A DNA stretch of 64,000 nt from Flammula alnicola (lineage: Eukaryota > Basidiomycota > Agaricomycetes > Agaricales > Strophariaceae). The DNA is taken from contig JADNRV010000061.1 of the NCBI GenBank assembly GCA_015499995.1, positions 124,001 through 188,000 on the forward strand, read 5' to 3'. Both the position numbers and the translations under genes were made by a program. The notes under the pieces are model-generated. The model did not search any database and was not told where the DNA came from. It saw only the letters and a program-made list of their open reading frames with translations. Each line of letters opens with the position of its first letter. Positions within the stretch are counted from its first letter, which is position 1. Below are positions 10,430 through 20,335 of this stretch, in pieces.

Positions 10430-10552
10430 ATCATAGATGGTACAGCGGATCACTGTAGGTACTGTACAGTCCGATCGCCCTACAGAATACACATCGATCC
10501 TTGCTCCCGACTTCCATCGCGCTTGAGTCCTTCGTCTCGTTTGCCGTCTCCA
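10382..10552 (+). repeat. 3' LTR (171 bp)
   Basis: Matches the 5' LTR over its whole length and contains the last codons and stop of pol. It is followed by CTGG, the target duplication. Confidence 0.92.
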
Positions 10553-10556
10553 CTGG

Positions 10557-12047
10557 GAATGAGCCGAATTCTTAATCAACTTCGGCGGAGATGGCTCAGG
10601 TCAACATGGTTAGCGATTCGAGCAAGAAGAGCAGCAGAGAACGGGCCATTGCGCTCGCGAATGATCGGACAAAACCGTATCCTACTGTTGCCACTTATCT
10701 CGTTGGATCGGCGAGTCTGCCCTAACTCTCTGCCTCACGTTTCGACTTTGGATACATCAGGTCCTCCGCCAGCCGGTCTTCCTAATACGACATGGCGGGC
10801 CTTGGCTGGATGACACGATCTTAGCCATCGCCAGCTCATTTTGTTTCGCTCGATGCTCAATAACGCCAATGCGAGCATTGTCGCGGATGAATCGCGTCTC
10901 TCAATTCGTGAGTCACTTCCTTTTTTTCAGTCTCTCCATGTTCGTCAATAGGGATTGGAGATAGGGCGATGCTCTGAACGATACGACCACCTTGCCTTCG
11001 GAGAAGAAACGGGGGAGTGATCGATTGCGTATGAGCGGCTCCCTGAAATGTTGCGAGCTCTGAAGAGAAATCAGACAGCGGGCGATGCGGTTTCGCCTAC
11101 GTCCCCTCCGCAGCCTGCTCCCATTGCCAGTGTCCTCCACTCGACAACGTCGCTGAGCACCCGATCGTTTGCAGGAAGCAAGAGTCGTCGTCGGTACCTA
11201 CATGCGCGTCGTCCTATAGGCAGCCAACATGGTCGACGTGGCAGCTCAAGTACAGGGCGCGAGTCGATGCGAGTTTCTATCGAGCTGGATAGAGATGCGG
11301 CATCCACTATGCGGTATAACGAAGCTCTCCTCGTCATCCTTCATTGGCGTGCTCATCCTGAGATCAGTGCGTTCCATCGTCTTTTCTGTTTCTGTCTCCT
11401 TCCCCCAACTCTTCCCCCTCTTCACAGGCAATTTCGAAGAACGCCGGAGAGAAGAATGACCCGGAATACCGCTGAGAAAACCTCTCTCTCCTCAGTTTAT
11501 ACCCTGGGCCACTGGAGGCTCATTCGTATTCAGCGAATATTCCTCCTCGCTCCGAACATCGAGCGCGAACGATGGATACTTCATCTCGTCGCTTTCGCGA
11601 ATATAACGTTCACGCTGCTCATGGCGTTGCTCTGCAAAAGAGGATGGTTTCCGTTGGGTTACGTTAGCATGTGGTGTCGACGTCTACTCGATACCGTCCA
11701 ATGAAACGTTCGCTAAATGTGGGCAGCGCTGGGGTTAGACACATGTCTTGTCCTTTTAACGTACGTGGACGCCCAGCAAGACCTTCACCGAACACCCGGT
11801 ACGTACCAGACAACTAAATTGATCCTGGCAGGTGACGGTCACGATAGAGCATAAGTGGATGCTTGGTGGACAGCAATTGAGCTGAAAATGACGGATTAAG
11901 GCGCGTGCGGAGTGGAGGTAACGAGGTATTAATTGTCTGGATAGTGACAGACAATAATATCGATCCGATTACCGCAACGGAGGTGGATATTTAAGCGCAC
12001 TCTTTAGCTAATGATGATCTTCTCTGACCTCTCACTGCTCTCCGCCA
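10557..12047 (+). pseudogene. Right part of the duplicated relic in copy 1, leading to HET1
   Basis: Matches 25355-26928 in direct orientation, including shared stretches such as GCAAGAAGAGCAGCAGAGAA and the block encoding SLSTRS.AGSKSR. The longest frame here (11048-11704) is broken in copy 2, and neither copy gives a full-length product. Hydrophobic strings (FIGVLILRSVRSIVFSVSV; LVAFANITFTLLMALLC) suggest the ancestor had membrane segments. The family is not recognised. Both copies look degenerate, though single-base errors may add to that impression. Confidence 0.5.
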
Positions 12048-15000
12048 ATGGACTCTCCGACAATGGACTCTCCCTCTCCCCTAATGGACTCTCCACTAGT
12101 GGACTCTCCAATAATGGACTCTGCATCAATGGCCGGACCAAACGCACGCTGGATTGAAGTGGGTGATCTCGGCAAGGCTCTTATATTACTTTGCTGAAAG
12201 TGTCACTTCAGAAATTGGAAGACTTGCGTCAACGCCACCCAGAGGTGGTGTGTGATCTCATAAAGTTGCTAATGATATGCATATTGTTAACATAGCCTTT
12301 AGCTAAAGGACTTGGCGGTGAGTGATCTCCCTGTGTCTTTAGGAAAATAGTTGATCATGCTGGGGCGTGGGCCACGGCTATTTTCCAGATTGTAATTGAT
12401 TTTCTTTTGTTCAAGAAGAGCCGCCTTCTGACCACGTGTTGCTCGGTCATTTACACTAGGACGTAAGTGATTTTGTCCTATGATAAGTAATGGCTACCAT
12501 GCTGATTGTGTTGTCTTTTTTCTATGCTATGTTCTTCTCTTAGTGGGCATGTGTTATTTTGTCAAACTCTAAAGAATACTTTCTAACCTTGATTTGCCGT
12601 CTTTGGGCTACCAGGAAGTAAGCAAATTCATTGGATAAATGCAAAATACTTGCTAATTGTGATGCACCATTCATATGTCTTCAGAATGTATGTGCTCTTG
12701 TCAATACTTAGAGCCCTTTTGACCACAGAGTGCATCCATGATACCATCAGGAAGTATGTTTGCCCATCAAATGCATGAAAGAAAGTTGCTGATGAATTAT
12801 ACCATCATCACAGTTAGTTGGTGTTCTCGCAGAGTATGTGCACAATATTTTCTGATTGTTTTGGTCATTCTTTCCACTCAGAAAGTGTGTGAGCACTTTG
12901 ATTACATGCGTGAGATGAGCTGATCAGATTTGTCATTGAATTGGGTTTTCAGGATGTGAGGACTTTCATCAAGTCTGCACAAGAGATTTACTGACAAAAG
13001 GTGGCCATGATTTTGTGCTCAGGAAGTACATGAATCCATTAAATATTTTTCAAATTCCTAATAATAATGTGCTGCCTTTGTGTCCTCAGGCAGTATGTGA
13101 ATCCATCTAATATTTGCAATCATTTACTCATGATAATGTGCTGCTTTTGTGTCCTCAGACAGTATGTGAATCCATCTAATATTTGCGGTGATTTTCTAAT
13201 GATAATGTGCTGCCTTTGTGTCCTCAGTTTGTGCGTGAATATATCTAATATTCACAGTAATTTTTTAATGATAATGTGCTGCCTTTGTGTTCTTAGCATG
13301 TGCGTGAATCCATCTAATATTTGCAGTAATTTGCTAGTGATAATGTGCCGCCTTTGTGTTATCAGTTTGTGCGTGACTCCATCTGATATTTGCAGTAATT
13401 TGCTCATGATAATGTGCTGTCTTTGTGTCCTTAGTGGGTATGTGAATCCATCTAATATTTGCAGTAATTTGCTAATGATAATGTGCTGCCTTTGTGTCCT
13501 CAGGAAGTATGTGAATCCATCTAATATTTGCATTGATTTGTTAATGATAATGTGCTGTTTTTGTCTCCTCAGATGGTGTGTAAATCCATCTAATATTTAC
13601 AGTAATTTGCTAATGATAATGTGCCGCCTTTGTGACCTCAGGTCGTGCGTGAATCCATCTAATATTTGCAGTGATTTTCTAATGATAATGTGTTGCCTTT
13701 GTGTCCTCAGGTTGTGCGTGAATCCATCTAATATTTGCAGGGATTTGCTAATGATAATGTGCTGCTTTGTGTCCTCAGCATGTGTGTGAATCCATCTAAT
13801 ATTTGCAATGATTTATTAACCATATTGTGTTGCCTTGGTGTCCTCAGGCAGTATGTCAAATCTCTCAATTTTTACAAACATCACTGATCATATTGGGTCA
13901 CCTCTCTGTCCTTAGCGAGTATGTAATATTCATTGGGTGTGTATAACACCAACTCAAGTATTTCTCTGTGGCTTTTCTGTATCCTGCAGCAGGTGAGCAA
14001 GTCTGTCATGGCCTACAGCCGTCACTTGAGAATACATTCATTAATACCGGACTTCCAAGGACAAATACCCTCCATGTATGTCCTGATTTTTTATTTGGGA
14101 TCGGGTGTGCACTCTATATTGACTTTTTCCTTTCAAGTCATCAATAATGTCATAAATGAACACATTCAGAATCAACTTCCGATATTCCTTCTTTATCTCA
14201 AAGACATGCAGCTTGTCCGTAGGAGCACCATTGGACAGCATTTCAAGAGTGATATCGCGCAATATATCAACGACTTCGTAAAACAGGGCCGGGATCCCTC
14301 GGAGCCTCAAGTTCTACGTGATCTGACCACTCATACCAAGGAATGGGTAACGGAACAGACGGCATACGCGATTTTTTCTCATCGGTGGCTTGACGAAGGC
14401 GAATTGACTTTTCAGGACATATCAAAATTCAAGAAACTTAGCAAACGCGGATTTCAGCAATTGATTCGTAAATCCAACCGTGAGATGCGTGGGGGTGCAG
14501 ATATTTTGGACAAGGTAATCGCTTTTACTCGGAACGCCCCAAAGAACACGGAGAAGGACCGTCTCGGATTACTGGAAGTAATGAAAGAGCTGTGTAGAGG
14601 GATGTCAGATGAGGAGAAACGCAGCTGTCAAGGCTTCGTGAAGCTCGTTGAATTTTGCAATCTCTCGTTGCAGTACGGTTGCAATTACGTCTGGTTCGAC
14701 ACCGGTTGCATCGACAAGAGCAGTAGCGCCGAGCTCGAGGAGTCTATTCGCTCCATGTTCAGCTGGTACCGCAACTCCAAGGTTTGCATAGTGCACCTCG
14801 CCGACACCGTTGATCTAGGGACACTTCAATCCGATCCATGGTTCACCAGGGGCTGGACTTTACAGGAACTCTTGGCTCCAAAAACAGTCAAATTCTTTGG
14901 GAGATCATGGCGACGGATAACACCCGCCGGTTTACGCAATAACGACAAAGTTCCCGACGACATCTTACAGGTCCCTCTCTGGGAGCGTATCTCAAAAATA

Positions 15001-15711
15001 ACAGGGATTCCGATCGACCAACTTCTCAACTTTACACCTGGGGTTAACCGCGCCCGGGAAGCGCTTGTGTGGGCGTCGAAAAGGCGAACAACCCGGATCG
15101 AGGACATAGCTTATTGTCTCATCGGCTTATTGGACATCCCACTTTCGATCGCTTACGGTGAAGGCAAAATGGCGTCCTACAGATTGCAACTGGAAATTCT
15201 GCAGCGCAGCCACGACATGGGATTATTCGTTTGGAAGGGAGAGCCATCAGCCTACAACAGCATGCTCGCCGCAGGCCCACACTGCTTCTCACCTCTCCCA
15301 TTACAGCCCGTAGTCACTAAAACACAGCGAGGTGCAGACATCGACAGAGCTTACACGCTCACTAATTATGGATTGCGCATCCCGCTTTCGGTTTACGGCG
15401 TCCAGATCCCTAACGAGGCGCGTCAAGAGAGTGGGCAGGTTGACGAGTCGGTGCTTGTAGAGACTTCGTTGCGGGTGGAGGAACTGGGAGAAATCAGAGT
15501 GAAGTCGGTGAACCTGGCTAAATATGATGGTCTCGAGGTTGCTCTTCTGCGGGATGTAGTTCTGCGGGATGTAGCATCGGACGAGTCATTTGCCCTAGCT
15601 ATCTTGCTAGGTTTCAACGATGGCCGGTGCGAGAGGATAATCACCGAAGAGCACATCGCCTTACGCCGTCCCACCGAATTGCGAACGCCGGTGATCACAT
15701 TCGTAGAGTAA
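12048..15711 (+). CDS. HET-domain protein 1, with a 24-unit single-codon microexon array
   Basis: HET-domain (PF06985-type) protein, a family linked to fungal non-self recognition and cell death. Proposed exons: 12048-12158, 12212-12247, 12303-12317, 24 exons of 3 nt (12389-13992), 14060-14075 and 14138-15711, giving 607 residues. HET motifs: YAIFSHRWLDEGELTFQD (~160), CNYVWFDTGCIDKSSSAELE (~265), DPWFTRGWTLQELLAP (~315) and RTTRIEDIAYCLIGLLD (~400) followed by AYGEG. The N terminus repeats MDSP-like units, absent from HET2. All exon joins up to the 16-nt exon are phase 0. That exon ends in phase 1 and joins the HET exon as CCA-T|TC-ATC, avoiding the stops met if the frame is read through. 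A model starting at ATG 14206 would keep the HET domain but lose the array. The last exon is unbroken. About 64% identical to HET2 or better across the HET region by eye. Confidence 0.85.
12389..13992 (+). repeat. Array of 24 single-codon microexons and their introns (HET1)
   Basis: Between each 3' splice site (mostly CCTCAG or CTTAG) and the next 5' splice site (mostly GTATGT or GTGCGT) lie exactly three bases. Start and codon: 12389 ATT, 12460 GAC, 12544 TGG, 12615 GAA, 12685 AAT, 12751 GAA, 12814 TTA, 12882 AAA, 12953 GAT, 13023 GAA; then 13090 GCA, 13159 ACA, 13228 TTT, 13297 CAT, 13366 TTT, 13435 TGG, 13504 GAA, 13573 ATG, 13642 GTC, 13711 GTT, 13779 CAT; then 13848 GCA, 13916 CGA, 13990 CAG. 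Introns are 60-81 nt; those from 13026 to 13847 are near-identical, giving a 69-bp period, with a TGCTAAT or TTCTAAT branch-like motif upstream of the acceptor. No triplet is a stop. The intron after 12544 uses a GC donor. Confidence 0.8.
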
Positions 15712-16345
15712 CGTTTCGTGCGGATTCATGTCTGTTGGTTTCAAGGTGAGTCATCAAAGACTTTACATCATCCTGTATATTTATGGATTGTGTGACGTTT
15801 CCAGGGGCTGAACATACTCAAGTTCTCTCTCTCTCTTTTTGTCCATTCCATTTTCACGACTGGCTTTGCCTCTTTTTTTCCTTTTAAAAAAAATGTGTAC
15901 CACCAGAAAGTTCGCGATCGCCGAACATGTATATAGTCTTTCCGTGCAGAAAGTGTTTGTACATGTACGTAGTAGTAGGTTAGCAGAAGTCGGTTGTAAG
16001 TACTATGGTCGCATACATACGTCATGTAGTGTCTCGCTTTTCCATGCTTGTAGTGCGTTTGTCGAATCAACGCGCGTTGTTGTTAGTTGTTGGCTCCTTT
16101 TCGCACGGGTTCGCAAGGCTCCCAGAAGCACACGGCAACATAGAGGCAGCAAGGGTAAGGGCAATGAACTTCACGGTAGCAGTATTCGATTTCGTTCGCA
16201 CGTTGGGAGATAAACTGACTTCTGGGCGGCAGCACAATTTAGTTGGCCTTTTATACGCCAGCGACTTGCGGTGCTAGACTCGTTTTGAAACTTCGGCCCC
16301 GTATAATTGGCGGCTTCCCTGCGATATTCCTACTTTTTGGTAGAT
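15712..16345 (+). repeat. 3' flank of HET1, right end of duplication copy 1
   Basis: 15712-16105 matches 30912-31345, including TCAAGGTGAGTC just after the stop, which may be a 3' UTR intron donor. 16106-16345 matches 33171-33420 instead. The two matching blocks are contiguous here but 1.8 kb apart in copy 2. No gene is supported in this stretch. Confidence 0.7.
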
Positions 16346-16674
16346 ATGTAAGTGGCCGCCCATACAATGGAGTGTAGTACCGGGTCCAAGGAGATAATAA
16401 CGGCAAAGTAAGGCTTCGTCTCACGAGGACTGCTGACGGCCATACAACGCCACCGACTTTACTAGAAATGCGACAGGACGCGCCGGAGTACCAGTTCGAG
16501 ATCGTATAGAAGGCCACGAGAGAGGAAAGGGAAAGGTTGAGGTAGAAAGATGATAAGAAGAGAAAAGTAGGATGATGATGAACGGAACGAAGAGGAGAGT
16601 TGGAGTTTGACGGGGAGCGGTGCATGAATCTAAGCCATGACTCCTAGCGGAGGCAGGGTACCCGTATGCACATA
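16346..16674. other. Intergenic region, nothing recognised
   Basis: Short overlapping frames on both strands, without motif or splice support. It begins where similarity to copy 2 ends. Confidence 0.4.
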
Positions 16675-17223
16675 TCATGATGAAGCCAGGAACAACGCCC
16701 GTGAATGGATTAAGTAGAACCCACAGTCAAGGGCTTGTTCGCAGCTTCCGAAAGCCGAAAGAAGGTCCAGAGCGATGACATCGTCTCTTGCGTGCTCCAA
16801 CTTGTGTAAGAGGTTCATAGATTCGTTCCACCTATGGCTTTCGGACTGTGCCCGCAGCGCAGGAACTTGATAGGATTGCCACGTCACGCCGAAAACTCGT
16901 TGAAAAGCAAGTCGACGGAGCCTTTCATAATCAGCCCGAGTTGAGGACATGTAGGGGTAGGCAGCAGCTCAGAGCGAGGGTTGTTGAAGCTTCTCTCCCG
17001 CGTCGAGACCGAAGTTGATTCCCCTACTATCCAAGGAGATGGCGGCGTAGGATTTAGAACCAAACGACAAGAAAATCGCCTTGCGAGCGTTTGCGATGTC
17101 TTCGAAATGGGAGAGTTCCTCGTCGGCAGATGGGGCCTTGCCCACGGACGACAACAAGGCAGCTGGGTCGATCCTGGGACAATGGATGGGACCAGGGACA
17201 ACCTCTGGGGTCTGATTCTCCAT
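16675..17223 (-). pseudogene. Unknown gene fragment with an in-frame TGA
   Basis: On the minus strand one continuous frame runs from MENQTPEVVPGPIHCP (17223) to SRALFLASS (16675), interrupted only by TGA at 16969-16971. The downstream part continues AAAYPYMSSTRADYERLRRL. A CGA to TGA change would explain the stop. About 180 residues, with no domain recognised and no neighbour clearly joined to it. It may be one exon of a longer minus-strand gene or a decayed relic. Confidence 0.4.
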
Positions 17224-18292
17224 TTATCCGCTGTCTGACGGCCTGGCGGTGATGAGATGGTAAAGGTTAGTGGGAAAGAGGAGGAAAGAAGGAAAGTAGT
17301 CGGGAGATCTGATGTTGTTGGAAGGTTTGTCCCAATGCAGCAGAGGATGTAGAGGAGAGACTATGAGATGGCCAGGCCTCCTTTCAGGTGCGATCTGAGG
17401 AGCAGCACTTGTCGCATTGCAGGATTCCTTCTCCTTCATGTCATCTTTCCTCGGCGGTTCGAATGTGATTTTGGGGGAATATAGGCCAGCGTAGCAGCTG
17501 GAACGCTGACGAAGGCAAGATAAATATGTTGCGAAAACGAAGGTGGACTAAAACCAGCAACGTAGGCTGAGAGCGGATAAGTAGGGTCGTGGCACGTGAA
17601 GAGGACAGATTCCCCGTTGACAGTGGCTAGTGGAGGTTGTATTGCGACGTCATGCGAAGCAGGAAGAAACGACGACGGAACGCGAAAGGTTGAGGTGCAG
17701 GGAAATGCAGTGCATGCACAGCGACGGCTGAAGGAAACATATGTCGGTAGGACCTGGAATGCTCAGGAAAATACCTGATAGAGTCCATTCAGACTTAGTA
17801 GAGATCAGTCTTTGGGATGAACTCACGCACAAGACAAAAGACTCGCTGGAGGGGCTACGATCAAGCGATGGTTGGCCAATTTTCATGTCCAAAGTTTACT
17901 TGTCGGGAGCAACTATGGGTTCTTTCTTGTCATTATCGATGCTGCCATTGGGAAGTGAAAACACGTATAGTGACTCTTGAAATATCGACATTTGGCCCTG
18001 GATATCTTTGCGGAGCACAGAGTAGAATGCGGAAAGACATCTATACGAAGGCGTAGACGGAAAGGTTTGATGGGAGAAAAGCGGAGGAAAGAGGCCGTCG
18101 TTGGCCCTCGTTGTTGTCGACGACGAGCGGTGATATGCACACATTGTCAGTACTAGGCAAAGGCTTTCAAATCCTCTGCTCTGCCGCTCTTGAACATTGA
18201 ACGTTTGAACTTGGTTTGAACTCATCACAGCTCTCCGTACAGTGCTATGAAGAATAAATCAGTCACATGCGTGAAGCAGACGGCAAGAACAG
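17224..18292. other. No gene supported
   Basis: Many short overlapping frames on both strands. None extends through plausible introns and none carries a recognisable motif. Confidence 0.4.
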
Positions 18293-19772
18293 TTAAACCT
18301 CAACTAGAACGAAAGTTGAATATATAACGTTCAGGGAGAATTTGACGATCGACGGACATCCTAAGTTGTAATCTTCTCTCTCAATTTCCCTGGAAAATCG
18401 CCTCGAGCCCATAAAGTGGAAGAAGGCGAGTTCGTCCAAGAGAGAGGCGCCATCCGAAGCTCGCATGCGGATATCGAATAAGTACCTGACAACCTTGACG
18501 TCCTCAGTGTAAGGGTACAGTCGGGCGATGGCCAAGGATGCGAAGATTATGATACGGCTATACTTCGAGTTAAAAAGGGTTATTCCGTTAGTCAAGTACG
18601 ATAAAACTCACATTGACCGTGCTTCCAAATTCCAATCGGTGGCTCCGGACGAAGATCGTCAAAAGTCTCTGCGGGCCACATTGACTGACCAGATGGCATC
18701 GAAGGCGCAGCTCCAACCCGTGAAATGCCGGATAGAGCGGATTCTGGGTAAAGGCGGCTGGGTAACTTTTGAGGCGTAATCCTAGGTCGGGAAATGAGAT
18801 ATGACACCCATTTTGAAAAGAGAAAGGACTTACTTACGACGCATATATTGCCATGTCAGCGCAGGTCGGAGTAGCTCCGGATTATCTTATGCATAACCGT
18901 CTTCGTACTAGTGCTGAGATAAAGCTAACCCTTCAATAGGCCGTTAGATCTCTGTGCAGAAGCTGACACCTTGTCGCTCCTTACCTGATGCATAACATAG
19001 AAAGGAAGGTCGAAAACAATTCAGAGACCTCTACAATCCTTAGCTGCCGGTTCTGGAAGAACATGACAGCAGCGAGGAAGGAAATCAGTTCTATATCTGC
19101 AAGAGAGGGCTAAAGAGCATGGGGAGAAATTGAAAACGATGGATGTAGGCATCAGAATCCAGCATCCTCGAATATCTTCTCTCCAATCGCTCTCTTCAGA
19201 TTGCAGAGCCTGCATATAGATTGTCGTGTATGGGACGTCGAGGTCAGATACGACCGACATGATGGCGGAAGCATGAACAGTGAAGAGGAGAATGTATGGA
19301 AGTCCTCAGAGAATGGGTGGTGAGACATAACGCGAATGGCGAAGATGAGCTAGATATAGCTGTATTCCAAGGTCAGTAGGGCTTCGAGGTACGAACAACA
19401 TAAGAAAGACTCACATAACCGCAAGGATACCCATGCACCCATGCTCCAAAACCGTTAGCGGCGAAGAAGAACGAGTATCAACATTTAAATGGAGGATGGT
19501 CGCGGTGAACAATTCAATTACGTATCCGCCACCTGCGGGGCAAGCTCGCTTCGCCATCCAGTAGTATGGTGGGAGAACCCGCCATCCTATGTGGGTGAGT
19601 TCCCGACGACCCGGGACCTTGCAGCAACGGTCTTGTAGGAGGCTCAAGCCTGTAGAGATGTCCAAAATCCCAATTTTTTTGCATAATGATACATGCCATT
19701 GCAGTCTATAGCCGATATCAGAATCCCAAGCAAAAATACCCAGTATTGACTGTGGTATTCACGATTTAACAT
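18293..19772 (-). pseudogene. Degenerate multi-exon membrane-protein gene
   Basis: Minus strand, possible start at 19772 (MLNREYHSQYWVFLLGILIS). Exon-like blocks separated by short intron-like gaps follow in order: ELTHIGWRVLPPYYWMAKRA ending in AG|GTGAGT; a hydrophobic block YILLFTVHASAIMSVVSDL; SFLAAVMFFQNRQLRIVEV; GWSCAFDAIWSVNVARR; and SKYSRIIIFASLAIARLYPY. Several hydrophobic segments suggest a polytopic membrane protein. The frame before YILLFTV carries TGA (19306-19308), where CGA would keep it open. Not assigned to a family. Decay is likely but not proven. Confidence 0.4.
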
Positions 19773-20335
19773 GGTCCCTGCCAAACGGAAACGTGTCAAC
19801 AATTTGTATTTGTTTACATCCCGGCTCAGCCCTTAGAGAATGATTGCTCGCTGCGCTCGCAATTATTCACGAGTCGACTTCCAAACGAGAGGGAGAACAT
19901 ATAGATCGCGACGCGCGTGTCGGATTTTTATTTTTGCCGAGAAAAGGCAACGATCGGAGTTAGAAAATGTCATCGCCCTCTACAACCGCTCTAAGTATGT
20001 CTCCCTAATTGAATATTCCCTTCTCCTGCTCGTTCATCTCAATATACACATGCGAATAGTACCGAATATGATCACAATATCTTCAACCCACGGACACGCC
20101 GTCTGCGAGAACGGGCAAAGACAATGGAAGATATCGCGTATTTTTTGGTAGGAAGGAAAAGGTGTAAAAACCGTAAGCATATCTCTCCCTGTTATTATAT
20201 TTGTTCGAATGGAGGAGCATCTTCGCAAGACGACATTTAGATGATGCCTTGAAAGCCATCGAAGTCATAGTTCTGGACTAATGCCGCTGTTAAATTTCTT
20301 GCTAATGCCTGAAATTAGATTCTCGCCTCCTACCC
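19773..20335. other. Intergenic region, nothing recognised
   Basis: No supported gene. It contains GCTCGCTGCGCTCGC near 19849, also found inverted with one change near 63827. Confidence 0.4.

Larger units (their letters stand above)
4000..10552 (+). mobile_element. Full-length Ty3/gypsy LTR retrotransposon, 6553 bp
   Basis: Two 171-bp direct repeats (4000-4170 and 10382-10552) appear identical base for base and have TG...CA ends. CTGG flanks both sides (3996-3999 and 10553-10556) as a 4-bp target duplication. Internally come a putative primer-binding site, gag with a zinc knuckle, and pol with protease, RT, RNase H and integrase in that order, which is the Ty3/gypsy order. Identical LTRs and an unbroken 1526-codon pol point to a recent insertion. 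The paralogous segment near 25350 lacks the element, so it serves as the empty site. Confidence 0.93.

Noticed and set aside
13067..13789. 240-residue repeat frame in HET1 region
   Set aside because: Same shadow effect as in HET2; one 1-bp shorter intron (13714-13778) ends it.
13026..13847. CRISPR-like array (regular repeats with variable spacers)
   Set aside because: Eukaryotic context, 66-bp 'repeats' with 3-bp 'spacers', and clear splice signals at each boundary. No cas genes.
13933..14137. HET1 starting at ATG 13933 and reading straight into the HET exon
   Set aside because: This frame is open in HET1 only by chance. In HET2 the equivalent reading stops at TGA 29356, whereas splicing the 61/62-nt intron restores the same frame in both genes.
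15718..15760. Additional coding exon after the HET1 stop (CAAGGTGAGT donor-like site)
   Set aside because: The HET stop codon precedes it in both copies and downstream sequence lacks coding signal; more likely a 3' UTR intron or chance.
19845..19870. Terminal inverted repeat of a DNA transposon (pair with 63820-63850)
   Set aside because: Only about 25-30 bp of similarity 44 kb apart, centred on a simple GCGAGC palindrome, without transposase or target duplication.
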